Shown: positions 27,276-37,209, counted from the stretch's first letter. The stretch is 64,000 bases of DNA from Gammaproteobacteria bacterium (GCA_029862165.1 JAOTXU010000001.1:124001-188000), one strand, 5' to 3'. Numbers and translations: made by a program. The notes: generated from the letters alone by a model not told the origin.

Positions 27276-28450
27276 GCGATTGGGCTTTTGACTCGATCAA
27301 AAAGTTTTATTTGCCCGCGACTCGTATCATCCCAGCTAAAGCGTTTTGAATAACTCAATGTATCGGCGGGCAGCGGATAATTATCAAATAACTGCCTGAC
27401 CCCGGACACTATGGATGCCGCTGAACGGTCCTGCATTAGAACGCCTGCCGCCGGATCTGCAACGACCTCTGGTGTGCCCCACAGTGGAGTAGCAACAACG
27501 GGTGTACCGCAGGCCAGCGATTCTAGTAATACATTAGCCATGCCCTCGCGACTGGACGCGAGGATCAGCGCATTGGCGGCCGAATAATAGGCTGGTAGCT
27601 GGTCCTGTGGAATTCTGCCGGCAAAATGAACCCGCTCAGCAACCTCGAGACGGGATGCCAGCGCTTCAAGTGCACCACGCTGCGGGCCGTCACCGACGAT
27701 TACGAGCCGCACACCGGGCAGTTCTGACAGGGCCTCGATGATCAGGTGATGACCCTTGCGTTCAATCAGTAATCCGACTGACAGCAGCGTATTCGCCTCC
27801 ATACCTGTCTGCGCACGTGCCTGTGTTTCCGGCACTGGACTGAACAGATCGAAATCAACACCGTTACGCAACACTGTGATCTTGCTGCCGTCGACGCCCA
27901 TCTCGACTAGCGTGTCCTTGAGAGCTGAGCAAACCGTAATGATTCCGGCGGCACGTTCGGCGGCCCAGAGTATGCGTCGTCTGGGTCGGGCGTATTCGGG
28001 TATCAGATTGATATCGGTACCGCGTGCAGTGATGAATACCGGCAGACCCATCCGCTCACCGAGCATTGCCGCAGCTACACCATCCGGATAGAAGTAATGC
28101 GCATCAAGCAACCGGATGGCCGGATCGTTATTGAGTACTTCGGCCACCGCCCGTCGTGAAAATCGCTCCAGCAGCGCCGGAGCCAGATTCATGCCGATTT
28201 TGGGTATCACGGGATAACGCGGATGCAGTACGTGGATACCGTGCCGGGTCTCCTCGTGTGGTGCGGCGGCAAAGCCTGCATATTCGCCGAATAGAGGATT
28301 CCTGGATGGAAACCAGGGTACGGGTGCGACCACGGTCGAGGCCACCTCACCGGTGCCAAGCAGCTGGCGCAGACGATGCTCGACGAACGGGCCGTGACCC
28401 GGCCTGGCGGCATTGGGGTAGAGCGTGCTGAAAGTCAGTATCCGGATCAC
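27272..28450 (-). CDS. Family 4 glycosyltransferase
   Basis: A GT-B glycosyltransferase of 392 residues from the GTG at 28450, which starts just before the beta strand IRILTFSTLYPN. The N-terminal acceptor domain (PGHGPFVEHRLRQL) is followed by the GT1/GT4 donor domain: LLSVGLLIERKGHHLIIEAL, LVIVGDGPQRGALEALA, HFAGRIPQDQLPAYYSAANA and ILASSREGMANVLLESLACG, with the E-x7-E donor motif. It would transfer a sugar from a nucleotide donor in a polysaccharide or glycolipid pathway. It lies in the opposite direction inside the vWA/kinase cluster, between the second vWA gene and the second kinase, and looks like an insertion unrelated to that system. Confidence 0.88.
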   Translation of the reverse strand: MIRILTFSTLYPNAARPGHGPFVEHRLRQLLGTGEVASTVVAPVPWFPSRNPLFGEYAGFAAAPHEETRHGIHVLHPRYPVIPKIGMNLAPALLERFSRRAVAEVLNNDPAIRLLDAHYFYPDGVAAAMLGERMGLPVFITARGTDINLIPEYARPRRRILWAAERAAGIITVCSALKDTLVEMGVDGSKITVLRNGVDFDLFSPVPETQARAQTGMEANTLLSVGLLIERKGHHLIIEALSELPGVRLVIVGDGPQRGALEALASRLEVAERVHFAGRIPQDQLPAYYSAANALILASSREGMANVLLESLACGTPVVATPLWGTPEVVADPAAGVLMQDRSAASIVSGVRQLFDNYPLPADTLSYSKRFSWDDTSRGQIKLFDRVKSPIA

Positions 28451-28515
28451 TGGTTCGCAATCGTCGCATACAGTTTCACGGGCAGCCAGCCGCAGAGTCA
28501 CGTAAACTTCTGCCG

Positions 28516-29823
28516 ATGGGAACCGGCTTGCTAAAACGCAGACAAAAATTAGGTAAATACCGGATTGAGAAACGGCTGGCCGTCACAAATTTCGCATCCG
28601 TCTACGAAGCCTACGACACGATTCTGGGAGTTCGCGTAGCGCTTAAGATTCCGCACAAACCACAGCTGGGCGAGAAATTCCCGGAGGAATTCAGAAAAGA
28701 AGGCAGGGTGGCGGCCAAGCTGGATCATCCGCATATCTTGCCGATCAAGGATGCGGGGATTATTGATGGTCACTTTGTTATCGTCAGCCCGCTGGGCGTT
28801 GGCACGCTGGCGGACCGCATAGGCTACCGGCTTGCTACGGACAAAATTCTGGATCTATGCGCACAGATGCTGGAAGCGGTAGCGCATGCGCACGGGTTGC
28901 GGGTAATTCACTGCGATATCAAGCCAGAGAATTTTATTCTCTTTCCGGATAACGAGCTGCGGTTGGCAGACTTTGGTATTGCAAAAATTGCATTGCGCAC
29001 CGTAAAGGCGTCGGGTTCGGGTACCTTGGGTTATCTGGCGCCGGAGCAGGCAATGGGCCGTCCTGGTTATCGCTCCGATGTGTTCTCGTTGGGATTGATA
29101 ATTTACCGGATGCTCGCCGGCAAGCTACCCGAGTGGCCATTCACATGGCCGGGACCCGGCTACGACAAACTGCGTCAGCGAGTGCCGGCCGAATTTGTTG
29201 CTTTTGTCAGGAAATCCGTCGATGTCACCCCGTCACGGCGGTTCGCCAACGCCGCCACGATGTTGGCTGAATTTGAGCGGATCTTGCCGCGCACACAGGC
29301 ATGGCTGCGAAAGTCGCGTCGGCGCCGTACGCGTGAGACCAACGGTCCGTCATGGCATGAGGTGCGATGGCGGCAATTCAGACGACGCTATGGAAAACAA
29401 CTCGAGACACGTTTCAACTGTCGCAAGTGTCACGGCCCAGTTGCTGAGTCGATGCAGGCTTGTCCCTGGTGTGGCTCGGCCGGCCGATTCCTGGACGGTC
29501 AAACGACGTTTCCGGCTGAGTGTCCGCGTTGTCAGCGTGGCAGCAAACTGGACTGGCACTATTGTCCGTGGTGCTACGGGCCGAAATTTGAAGACGCAAC
29601 TGAAAGAGAGTACGCCGACAAGCGTTATAGCGCACGCTGTGCCAACCCGCGGTGCGCACGCAAGCAACTAATGCCTCATATGCGTTATTGCCCCTGGTGT
29701 CGTACCAAGGTCAGGAAACGCTGGAAGCTGGCTGACGGCTCACCCTGTGATCGTTGCGGGAATGGTGTTCTGCCGGAATTCTGGGGATGGTGTCCCTGGT
29801 GTGCGGGTCATCTGGAGAGCTGA
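28516..29823 (+). CDS. Ser/Thr protein kinase with four C-terminal zinc ribbons
   Basis: A 435-residue soluble protein. The kinase domain (about 14-255) has VALKIPHK with the ATP-binding Lys, HCDIKPEN (catalytic loop, Cys in place of Arg), ADFGIAK and GTLGYLAPEQA, so it should be active; the Gly-rich loop is altered (LAVTNFASVYEAYD). A basic linker (RKSRRRRTRE) leads to four zinc-ribbon units of the same plan, each a Cys pair followed by CPWC: CRKC...CPWC, CPRC...CPWC, CANPRC...CPWC and CDRC...CPWC. I do not know a described kinase with this array. The PP2C gene follows seven bases later, so this kinase and phosphatase are a likely opposing pair. Confidence 0.88.
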   Translation: MGTGLLKRRQKLGKYRIEKRLAVTNFASVYEAYDTILGVRVALKIPHKPQLGEKFPEEFRKEGRVAAKLDHPHILPIKDAGIIDGHFVIVSPLGVGTLADRIGYRLATDKILDLCAQMLEAVAHAHGLRVIHCDIKPENFILFPDNELRLADFGIAKIALRTVKASGSGTLGYLAPEQAMGRPGYRSDVFSLGLIIYRMLAGKLPEWPFTWPGPGYDKLRQRVPAEFVAFVRKSVDVTPSRRFANAATMLAEFERILPRTQAWLRKSRRRRTRETNGPSWHEVRWRQFRRRYGKQLETRFNCRKCHGPVAESMQACPWCGSAGRFLDGQTTFPAECPRCQRGSKLDWHYCPWCYGPKFEDATEREYADKRYSARCANPRCARKQLMPHMRYCPWCRTKVRKRWKLADGSPCDRCGNGVLPEFWGWCPWCAGHLES

Positions 29824-29830
29824 CGCGCGC

Positions 29831-30649
29831 ATGCCAAATACGCTCAATCAACCGCTTATCGTTGCTGAATGTGTGGAGAGTGAACCCGTGCACGTGAGCG
29901 TCGCCGGTGGCGAAGCGGTAATTTGTTCCTTCCGGTCGCCCGACAAGGATAGTCCAAATGAAGATGCCGCGGTGATTGTGCCACTCAACAGTAAGACGGC
30001 GATATTGGCAGTCGCCGATGGCGTTGGGGGTTCGCGGATGGCGCACACTGCTTCGGCGGAGGCGGTAAAGGCACTGAGCCGGATTTACGAACAGGCAAAA
30101 AAAGGTGAGCCGCATTCGCGGGCGGCCATAGTCAACGCAATAGAGCGTGCGAATGAATCAGTACGCGACAGCGGTAACGGCGCAGCAACAACACTTGCTG
30201 TAGTCGAAATCGATGACTATTACGTGCGCCCCATCCATATTGGCGATTCTGCAGTACTGGTTTTGGGTCAACGTAGACGTGTGCGCATGCAAACCGTTGC
30301 CCATTCGCCCATTGGCTATGCCATAGAAGCTGGTGTAATGGATGAGGGAGAGGCAATGCATCACGAAGACCGTCATCTTGTTTCCAACGTCATTGGAGCT
30401 GACGATATGCGCATCGAGATCGGGCATCGCCTGCGGTTGGCCCGGCGCGATACTGTGGTTCTGGTAACCGATGGCGTGCTCGATAATCTTCATCTGGACG
30501 AACTGATTGATTTTGTCCGTGTCGGATCATTGGAAGTGGCGGCGGAACGCGTGATGACTGCGGTGCAACAACGTATGATCAAACCTGAGGACAATGCGCC
30601 CAGCAAACCAGACGATACAACCATGATTCTCTATCGACGCAGCCAGTAG
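29831..30649 (+). CDS. PP2C-family Ser/Thr protein phosphatase
   Basis: A 272-residue protein from the ATG at 29831. It shows the metal-binding PP2C motifs in order: SPNEDAAVIV (about 41), AVADGVGGSRMA (about 61-72), HIGDSAVLVL, VTDGVLDNL (about 216) and a C-terminal PDDTTMILYRR with the last Asp. It would reverse Thr phosphorylation made by the kinases nearby and thereby release FHA partners. The open frame upstream overlaps the kinase in another frame and is unlikely to be used. It ends the signalling cluster; the next gene begins an ABC transporter. Confidence 0.92.
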   Translation: MPNTLNQPLIVAECVESEPVHVSVAGGEAVICSFRSPDKDSPNEDAAVIVPLNSKTAILAVADGVGGSRMAHTASAEAVKALSRIYEQAKKGEPHSRAAIVNAIERANESVRDSGNGAATTLAVVEIDDYYVRPIHIGDSAVLVLGQRRRVRMQTVAHSPIGYAIEAGVMDEGEAMHHEDRHLVSNVIGADDMRIEIGHRLRLARRDTVVLVTDGVLDNLHLDELIDFVRVGSLEVAAERVMTAVQQRMIKPEDNAPSKPDDTTMILYRRSQ

Positions 30650-30712
30650 GCAAAATACGCGTGTTAGAGTCCGGTGCAATGCGGTGCCGGATTGCACAGA
30701 AAGGCGGGAAAA

Positions 30713-32512
30713 ATGACATCAACATTGAAAATTCTGGGCGCACTCGCGCTCATTTGTATCGCGATGGCAGGCTGTGGCGATGGGGGAGGCAGTCGTGATC
30801 CTGCCGCATCCAATCAAAAGGTCTACCGGCATTCGATGGATCAGGCGCCGGTCAGCGTTGATCCCACACAGGCGGCGACGGTCTACTCCAACTTTGTTGT
30901 GCTTAACGTTTACGACACGCTGTATGCTTACAAATATCTCGCGCGGCCCTACGAATTGACGACCAATCTCGCCACGGGATTTCCAAAAATTTCTGACGAT
31001 GGTCTGAGCTATGTGATCTCATTAAAACCGGGCGTGCATTTTATCGATGACCCTAGTTTTCCCGATGGCATAGGCCGTGAAGTAGTCGCGTCCGATTTTG
31101 TTTATTCGCTGAAACGGCATTTTGATGCAACAACCCTGTCGCAGGCCGCCTGGGTGTGGCAGGGACGCATCGTCGGTTTGGACGAGTGGAAGGAAGCCGG
31201 CAGCGACTACGACAGCGAGATCAGCGGGCTGCGGGCACTCGACGCACACACCATACAGATCACGCTGTCCAAGCCGTATCCTCAGCTCGTGCACACGTTG
31301 ACGATGGGTTTTTCGGCCCTGGTGCCGCGCGAGGCGGTCGAACATTATGGGCGTGAGTTTTCCATACACCCGGTGGGGTCTGGTCCTTTCAAGATGGAAC
31401 GCTTTGACACCGCTCGCGCCACGTTGATCAGGAATCCGCGTTTTCGCGCCGAGTCGGTTGATTTGGCCGCGTTGGGTTTTGATCCGGCATTGCATGCGGG
31501 TTTGGGCTTGGAGGCTATAGAAGGGCGTACGCCACCTTTCGTGGACCGCGTGGATGTTAATTTTGTCACCGAGGATGCAGCACGCTGGAATTCTTTCTCA
31601 AAGGGCAGCGAGATACAGTTCGCAAAAATCCCTACTGAGCAATTCGACACCGTATTGTCTTCCAAAACACCGCCGACGCTAAAAAAAGAACTTGAGAATC
31701 GCTACAACATGGTCGATTTTGTCGAACCGGGTGTCATATTCAACACTTTCAATATGGATTTCGACGAGTTCGGATATCATCCCGATCCGGCACAGGCTGA
31801 GCGCAACACGGCATTGCGTTGTGCTGTAATCAAGGCTTTCGACTGGGAGCAGCGTAGCGAACGATTCTATAACGGCATTGCCAAGATATATCCCGGAATT
31901 ATCCCGCCTGCGGTGCCGGAAATGGATTCCGGCATGTCGCGTGACAGCGTTACCCGCGACGTGGAAGGCGCAAAGCAACTTCTGGCCGACCATGGCTGGA
32001 ATGCCGATAATCTGCCTGAACTGGTATATGGTGTGGCCGCTTCGGTAAAACAACGGCAACTATTCGAGCAGTTTCGTGGTTTTCTTACTGAGATTGGTTA
32101 TCCGTCCGAAAAAATAGTACTCGAACAGTTTGCTACGTTTGGCGATATCAGCAAGGCGTGGAAACAAAGCAAGTTACCGTTTGTTTCCAAGGGCTGGAAT
32201 CTGGATTATCCGGACGCCGAAAACGTGCTGCAGCTGTTCTATGGTCCCAATGGATCACCCGGCTCCAACGATGCGAATTTTGCAGATCCGGAGTACGACC
32301 GGCTTTACGAACAGTCGGCAGTCATGCAGGAAGGACCTGAGCGCACGGCGATTTACCGGCGCATGAACGAGATACTGGTTGACAGTTGCGTCGCCATCAT
32401 GGGGCTTTCACGAACTAATCTGCTCATGTGGCACGAGAACGTCATCGGCTATCCGGACAGAAATATTGTTGGTGGCTTCTGGTTGCGCTACGTAGATTTG
32501 CGCGAAGAGTAA
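30713..32512 (+). CDS. ABC transporter substrate-binding lipoprotein (peptide/DppA-OppA family 5)
   Basis: A 599-residue periplasmic binding protein of solute-binding family 5. From the ATG at 30713 (AAGGCGGGA upstream) it has a signal peptide with lipobox MAGC. Typical segments are QAPVSVDPTQAATVYSNFVV near the N-terminus, YVISLKPGVHFIDD and HPVGSGPFKMERFD. The ligand could be an oligopeptide or another solute; the family also binds opines, nickel and sugars, so specificity is open. It is the first of five genes of a complete importer, all on the same strand and closely spaced. Confidence 0.92.
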   Translation: MTSTLKILGALALICIAMAGCGDGGGSRDPAASNQKVYRHSMDQAPVSVDPTQAATVYSNFVVLNVYDTLYAYKYLARPYELTTNLATGFPKISDDGLSYVISLKPGVHFIDDPSFPDGIGREVVASDFVYSLKRHFDATTLSQAAWVWQGRIVGLDEWKEAGSDYDSEISGLRALDAHTIQITLSKPYPQLVHTLTMGFSALVPREAVEHYGREFSIHPVGSGPFKMERFDTARATLIRNPRFRAESVDLAALGFDPALHAGLGLEAIEGRTPPFVDRVDVNFVTEDAARWNSFSKGSEIQFAKIPTEQFDTVLSSKTPPTLKKELENRYNMVDFVEPGVIFNTFNMDFDEFGYHPDPAQAERNTALRCAVIKAFDWEQRSERFYNGIAKIYPGIIPPAVPEMDSGMSRDSVTRDVEGAKQLLADHGWNADNLPELVYGVAASVKQRQLFEQFRGFLTEIGYPSEKIVLEQFATFGDISKAWKQSKLPFVSKGWNLDYPDAENVLQLFYGPNGSPGSNDANFADPEYDRLYEQSAVMQEGPERTAIYRRMNEILVDSCVAIMGLSRTNLLMWHENVIGYPDRNIVGGFWLRYVDLREE

Positions 32513-32524
32513 GGCACAGCCTTA

Positions 32525-33478
32525 GTGGACCTGCTTCAGTTTGCTATTCGAAAGCTGATCAGCGGTATCCCGCTGGTACTTGGCGTAACGTTTATCAGCT
32601 TTGTGCTGATGGTCTATTTTGGGCCGGACAAGACCTATGAATTGCTTGGCAAGAACCCCACCGCTCAGCAGATAGAAGAAGTTCGCCACCAGCTCGGATA
32701 CGATCGGCCATTCTTGAGCCGTTACAGCGACTACTTGCGTGAGTTGTCCACGCTGGATTTTGGTCATTCTGATTCGACCGGCGAACGCGTCATCGGGCTC
32801 CTGGGCAGAACGATTCCAGTGTCTCTCGCATTGACGACGCCCGGTTTTGTGTTAGGGAATCTGCTCGGCGTCCTCCTGGCGTTGATTGCGGCGTACCACC
32901 GTGGCGGCTGGATCGACAAGTTTATTATGGGCGGGGCGGTTGTTGGCATGAGCGTCAGTTTTCTTATCGCCATCGTTGGTTTTCAGCTCATATTCTCGTC
33001 CAGTTACGGGCTAAACATGTTTCCCGTCCGTGGCTGGGACGTCTATTCCCTGACCGACTATCTGCGCTATATCACGGTGCCTACAATGGCAACGGTATTC
33101 GTGGCGCTGGGCTACAACACCCGGTTTTATCGCGCTGTGATCGTCGAGGAAATGACGCGTGATCACGTGCGTACGGCCCGGGCATTTGGCACACGACCGT
33201 GGAAATTACTTTACAAGAACATACTCAAAAACAGCCTGATTCCGATCATCACGCGCATTATGTTTTCCATCCCATTAGTCATTATCAGCGGTAGCCTGCT
33301 AATTGAGAGTTATTTTGGCATCCCCGGTGTCGGCAAGGTAACCTATGATGCGATCACCACCGGTGATCAGCCGGTGTTAAAGGCTGTGGTGGGTCTCACC
33401 GCAGTATTGTTCGTACTCACGTTGTTATTGACCGATATTCTTTACAAGATGGTCGATCCTCGGGTGTCGCTGAAATGA
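32525..33478 (+). CDS. ABC transporter permease (OppB/DppB type)
   Basis: A 317-residue inner-membrane permease starting at a GTG 12 bp after the binding protein. It begins with a membrane helix (ISGIPLVLGVTFISFVLMVY) and shows the family features QQIEEVRHQLGYDRPF and the coupling (EAA) loop RTARAFGTRPWKLLYKNIL. The C-terminal SLLIESYFGIPGVGK is typical of DppB/OppB. It pairs with the next permease to form the channel. Confidence 0.95.
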   Translation: MDLLQFAIRKLISGIPLVLGVTFISFVLMVYFGPDKTYELLGKNPTAQQIEEVRHQLGYDRPFLSRYSDYLRELSTLDFGHSDSTGERVIGLLGRTIPVSLALTTPGFVLGNLLGVLLALIAAYHRGGWIDKFIMGGAVVGMSVSFLIAIVGFQLIFSSSYGLNMFPVRGWDVYSLTDYLRYITVPTMATVFVALGYNTRFYRAVIVEEMTRDHVRTARAFGTRPWKLLYKNILKNSLIPIITRIMFSIPLVIISGSLLIESYFGIPGVGKVTYDAITTGDQPVLKAVVGLTAVLFVLTLLLTDILYKMVDPRVSLK

Positions 33479-34365
33479 GTGGCGCCGTCGAAATCGCCGC
33501 AACTACCGAACGACGCAGTCGAGGTTCCCTTTGGTCCAAGGCTGTTTACAAGCTGTCACGTGATCGTTTCGGGATGGTCGGGCTGGCGGTCGTGGGTATC
33601 TACCTGATCGTCGCCCTGGGTGTCTGGTTTGGCGTCTGGGGACAAGGCTGGAGTGACGTAACCGGTCCAATGTGGGCAGCGCCGTCCGACGAATACCGTT
33701 TTGGTACCAATGTCATTGGTCAGGATATTTTCGAGCGGGCAATTTACAGCACCAAGGTTGCATTCGAAGTTGGCTTGGTCGTTGCTGTGCTGTCAACGGT
33801 CATCGGCGCAATTCTGGGCGCGCTGGCAGGCTATTTCAGTGGCACTTGGATTGACGAAATTGTCTTGTGGCTGAAAGGCGTGCTCGATTCGATTCCGTTC
33901 TATCTTTTTGTGGCTGCGCTGGCTTTTGCGTTACAGGGTTTTGCCTATTCAATGCATGTTGCAATGATTGCAACTTTCTGGACAACTACTGGACGTCTCG
34001 TCCGTGGCGAAGTGATCAAGTTGCGGGGCTTTGAGTTTGTGGAAGCGGCCCGCGCACTGGGTGTCCCGGAGTTAACAATAATATTTCGGCACATTATTCC
34101 CAACACGTTCCACATACTCCTCGTGCAGGCAACGATTGTCTTTGTTGCCGCTATCAAGTCCGAGGTCATACTCAGCTTTCTGGGACTGGGTGTGAAAGAC
34201 GGCGTGAGCTGGGGTCTGATGATTGCCGAATCCACGCAAGAAGTGTTGGCGGGACAGTTTAATAATTTCATCTGGGCATCTGTCTTCCTGTTTGGCCTGG
34301 TGATGGCGTTTAATTTGTTTTCAGATGCGCTCCAGGATGCGCTGGATCCGAGATCGGTGACGTGA
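33475..34365 (+). CDS. ABC transporter permease (OppC/DppC type)
   Basis: A 296-residue inner-membrane permease overlapping the previous gene by four bases (ATGA). It has the OppC N-terminal extension with a first helix at about 36-58, the HLLGTD-like [19 protein letters not shown] segment, the EAA loop [21 protein letters not shown] and [19 protein letters not shown]. Together with the upstream permease it makes the membrane part of the importer. Confidence 0.95.
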   Translation: MSGAVEIAATTERRSRGSLWSKAVYKLSRDRFGMVGLAVVGIYLIVALGVWFGVWGQGWSDVTGPMWAAPSDEYRFGTNVIGQDIFERAIYSTKVAFEVGLVVAVLSTVIGAILGALAGYFSGTWIDEIVLWLKGVLDSIPFYLFVAALAFALQGFAYSMHVAMIATFWTTTGRLVRGEVIKLRGFEFVEAARALGVPELTIIFRHIIPNTFHILLVQATIVFVAAIKSEVILSFLGLGVKDGVSWGLMIAESTQEVLAGQFNNFIWASVFLFGLVMAFNLFSDALQDALDPRSVT

Positions 34366-35348
34366 GACCGGAGCCACTTCTATCGGTGCGCAATCTCAGT
34401 ATCGAGTTCAACACTGAGCGTGGTGTTGTGCGTGCCGTGGACGACGTAAGCTTCGACGTCGCTCCAGGCGAAACATTGGGCGTAGTTGGAGAATCCGGTT
34501 GCGGCAAGACGGTTACGGCATTGGCGCTAATGCGTCTAATTCCGTCGCCGCCCGGCCGCGTTGTGTCCGGTTCTATACGTCTGGCAGGACGCGACATACT
34601 CGCTATGTCGGAAAAGGATATGCGCGACATACGCGGCAGTGAGGTCTCGATGATCTTCCAGGAGCCGATGACCGCTTTAAATCCGGTCTTTACGATCGGC
34701 AATCAGATGATCGATGTCATTCGCCGTCACGAAGCTCTGGACCGGAAATCTGCGAAACAACGCGCATTGGAAATGCTCGAGCGAGTCGGGATCCCGATTC
34801 CCGACAAACGCATATCGGAATACCCGCATGAGTTGTCCGGTGGTATGCGTCAGCGTGTCATGATTGCCATGGCACTGTCCTGTGGCCCAAAGTTGTTGAT
34901 TGCCGACGAACCAACGACCGCACTCGATGTGACTACACAGGCGCAGGTCATGGAGCAAATCGTCAAACTGCAAGAAGATTTTGGCATGGCGGTCATGTTG
35001 ATCACACATGATCTCGGCGTGATCGCCGAAAGCTGCCGGCGGGCGCTGGTGATGTACTGTGGCCAAATGATTGAGGACGCTGCGATCGAACAGTTGTTCG
35101 CCCAGCCACAACATCCGTACACGCAAGGCCTGCTGCGTTCGATACCCAGGATACGCGAGCAGAAACTCGAATCGCTGCCAGTCATCGAGGGAACCGTGCC
35201 GGATCTGTTGCATTTGCCGGCGGGCTGTCGCTTTGCCGACCGGTGTCCGCGAGCCACGACAGACTGTCACGAATCACAACCGCCACTGGTCGCCAGAGAG
35301 CAGGCGCGCGTCGCCTGTTTTCATCCGGGTCTGCAAGATCATGCCTGA
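34362..35348 (+). CDS. ABC transporter ATPase (OppD/DppD type)
   Basis: A 328-residue ATPase with GTG start overlapping the permease stop (GTGA). Walker A is GESGCGKT (about 44-51), the signature [15 protein letters not shown] (about 158) is followed by Walker [13 protein letters not shown] and the H-loop LITHDLGV. The C-terminal oligopeptide/dipeptide domain has a Cys cluster ([17 protein letters not shown]) like the one thought to bind iron-sulfur in some DppD proteins. It drives uptake with the OppF partner. Confidence 0.95.
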   Translation: MRPEPLLSVRNLSIEFNTERGVVRAVDDVSFDVAPGETLGVVGESGCGKTVTALALMRLIPSPPGRVVSGSIRLAGRDILAMSEKDMRDIRGSEVSMIFQEPMTALNPVFTIGNQMIDVIRRHEALDRKSAKQRALEMLERVGIPIPDKRISEYPHELSGGMRQRVMIAMALSCGPKLLIADEPTTALDVTTQAQVMEQIVKLQEDFGMAVMLITHDLGVIAESCRRALVMYCGQMIEDAAIEQLFAQPQHPYTQGLLRSIPRIREQKLESLPVIEGTVPDLLHLPAGCRFADRCPRATTDCHESQPPLVAREQARVACFHPGLQDHA

Positions 35349-36333
35349 CGACAAATTGCTGCAGGTTCGTGATCTCAAGAAATACTTTCCGGTGCGGGGT
35401 GGCTTACTACGCCGTGTAGTCGCGCATTTAAAGGCGGTCGACGGTGTGAGCTTTGACGTCGCGGCTGGTGAAACCTTTGGGCTGGTGGGCGAATCGGGTT
35501 GTGGCAAATCTACGTTGGGTCGCGCGGTCCTGCGACTGCATGAGCCAACATCTGGTGAGGTGGTGCTCGATGGGACTGATATCGCTGTGTTGCCGAAGTC
35601 AGAACTCATTGCCTGGCGTCGACGCATGCAGATTATTTTCCAGGATCCATATGCCTCACTCAGTCCGCGGCGTACCGTGCGGCAGACGATCCGCGAGGCA
35701 TTGGATATACACGAGATAGGCGACGGCGCCGGGCGGGATGCTGAAGTACAGCGGTTGCTGGAAGTTGTCGGGCTGCATTCACATGTTCTGGACCGCTACC
35801 CGCATGAGTTTTCCGGCGGGCAGCGGCAGCGTGTCGGTATTGCACGCGCGCTCGCTCTGAAACCGGATTTTATCGTGGCGGACGAACCCGTCTCGGCGCT
35901 GGACGTATCGGTCCAGTCGCAGGCGCTAAATCTGCTTTCTGAGCTACAGCGCGATCACGGCATCGCTTTTCTTTTTATTTCACACGATCTGGCCGTCGTT
36001 CAGCACATCAGCGATCATGTCGGCGTGATGTATCTTGGAAAAATCGTCGAAACGGCAACCGCCGTAGATATTTATCGCGAACCCAGGCACCCCTACACCA
36101 GGGCTTTGATGTCGGCGATACCCATACCCGATCCGAGGACTCGACGGGAGCGCATCGTATTACCAGGTGATGTTCCGTCGCCAATTTCGCCGCCATCGGG
36201 TTGTCCATTTCATCCGCGGTGTCCCGAAGCTATGCCAATTTGCTCCCAAGAGCTGCCGCCGACGGTCAATGTCGGCACCCACACCCCGCACGAAGTCACC
36301 TGCCATCTGTATGCGGATTCCACGCGGGTGTAA
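35341..36333 (+). CDS. ABC transporter ATPase (OppF/DppF type)
   Basis: A 330-residue ATPase from the ATG at 35341, overlapping the OppD-type gene by eight bases; a longer open frame upstream runs within that gene and is not used. It has Walker [13 protein letters not shown], the Q-loop [15 protein letters not shown], signature [15 protein letters not shown], Walker [13 protein letters not shown] and the H-loop FISHDLAVV. The C-terminal domain contains [15 protein letters not shown]. It completes the importer. Confidence 0.95.
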   Translation: MPDDKLLQVRDLKKYFPVRGGLLRRVVAHLKAVDGVSFDVAAGETFGLVGESGCGKSTLGRAVLRLHEPTSGEVVLDGTDIAVLPKSELIAWRRRMQIIFQDPYASLSPRRTVRQTIREALDIHEIGDGAGRDAEVQRLLEVVGLHSHVLDRYPHEFSGGQRQRVGIARALALKPDFIVADEPVSALDVSVQSQALNLLSELQRDHGIAFLFISHDLAVVQHISDHVGVMYLGKIVETATAVDIYREPRHPYTRALMSAIPIPDPRTRRERIVLPGDVPSPISPPSGCPFHPRCPEAMPICSQELPPTVNVGTHTPHEVTCHLYADSTRV

Positions 36334-36339
36334 CAATTC

Positions 36340-37209
36340 ATGACGCACCGCCTGGCGTTTGTCGGTCTTGGCGTCATGGGATATCCCATGGCCGGACATC
36401 TGGCCGCAGCCGGTCACGAAGTGATCGTGTTCAACCGTACACCCGCGAAGGCTGATCGTTGGGTCAGGCGATACGGTGGGCAAGCCGCAGCCACGTCGGC
36501 AGCTGCCGCCACCGGGGCCGATTATGTGTTTTGTTGTGTCGGTAATGACGACGACCTGAGAGATGCTCTGAGCGGGCCTGGTGGCGTTTTTGAAACGATA
36601 CGTAGTGGCACGGTGTTGGTGGACCATACGACGGTGTCTGCGACAGTGACGCGGCAGCTGGCTGCAAACGCCGCCGAACGTGGTGTCTCATACATAGATG
36701 CACCGGTGTCAGGCGGGCAAGCCGGAGCCGAAAACGGCACGTTATCGATCATGGCGGGGGGCGAACCTGACGTGTTTGAACGGCTGAAGCCCCTACTTGA
36801 TTGCTATTCGGGCTACGCACGTTTGTTGGGGCCCGCAGGTTCCGGACAGATGGCCAAAATGGTCAACCAGATTTGCATTGCCGGTCTGGTGCAGGCGCTG
36901 TCTGAAGGCTTGCACTTTGCACAATGTGCCAGCATGGATGTAGACGCGGTCGTCGATGTGATCTCACGAGGTGCGGCCCAGTCGTGGCAGATGGAAAATC
37001 GCAGCCAAACCATGATCGAGAACAAATTCGATTTTGGTTTTGCGATTGACTGGATGCGCAAAGACCTCGGTATCGCGCTGGCCGAAGCGCGGCAAAATGG
37101 CGCACAGCTGCCGGTGACGGCAATTGTGGACAAGTTCTATGCCGAACTGCAGTCGGCTGGTGCAGGTCGCTGGGACACCTCTGCGCTAATTTCGCGTCTG
37201 AACAAATAG
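36340..37209 (+). CDS. NAD(P)-dependent beta-hydroxyacid dehydrogenase (3-hydroxyisobutyrate dehydrogenase family)
   Basis: A 289-residue enzyme with the N-terminal Rossmann motif FVGLGVMGYPMAGHL, the substrate-binding loop DAPVSGGQAGAENGTLSIM and the catalytic Lys in GSGQMAKMVNQ (about residue 171). The family reduces or oxidises short beta-hydroxy acids such as 3-hydroxyisobutyrate, tartronate semialdehyde or succinic semialdehyde; which one is not clear here. It begins six bases after the ABC transporter and may be in the same operon, which hints that the imported solute or its product is its substrate. No catalytic residue is missing. Confidence 0.9.
   Translation: MTHRLAFVGLGVMGYPMAGHLAAAGHEVIVFNRTPAKADRWVRRYGGQAAATSAAAATGADYVFCCVGNDDDLRDALSGPGGVFETIRSGTVLVDHTTVSATVTRQLAANAAERGVSYIDAPVSGGQAGAENGTLSIMAGGEPDVFERLKPLLDCYSGYARLLGPAGSGQMAKMVNQICIAGLVQALSEGLHFAQCASMDVDAVVDVISRGAAQSWQMENRSQTMIENKFDFGFAIDWMRKDLGIALAEARQNGAQLPVTAIVDKFYAELQSAGAGRWDTSALISRLNK

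Noticed and set aside
15418-30649. Type VI secretion locus
   Set aside because: Kinase, FHA and PP2C genes suggest it, but none of the structural genes (sheath, TssJLM, ClpV, Hcp, VgrG) is present in the window.
35071-35340. Extended N-terminus of the OppF-type ATPase
   Set aside because: The open frame continues 90 codons upstream inside the OppD-type gene, but the family start [18 protein letters not shown] fits the ATG at 35341.
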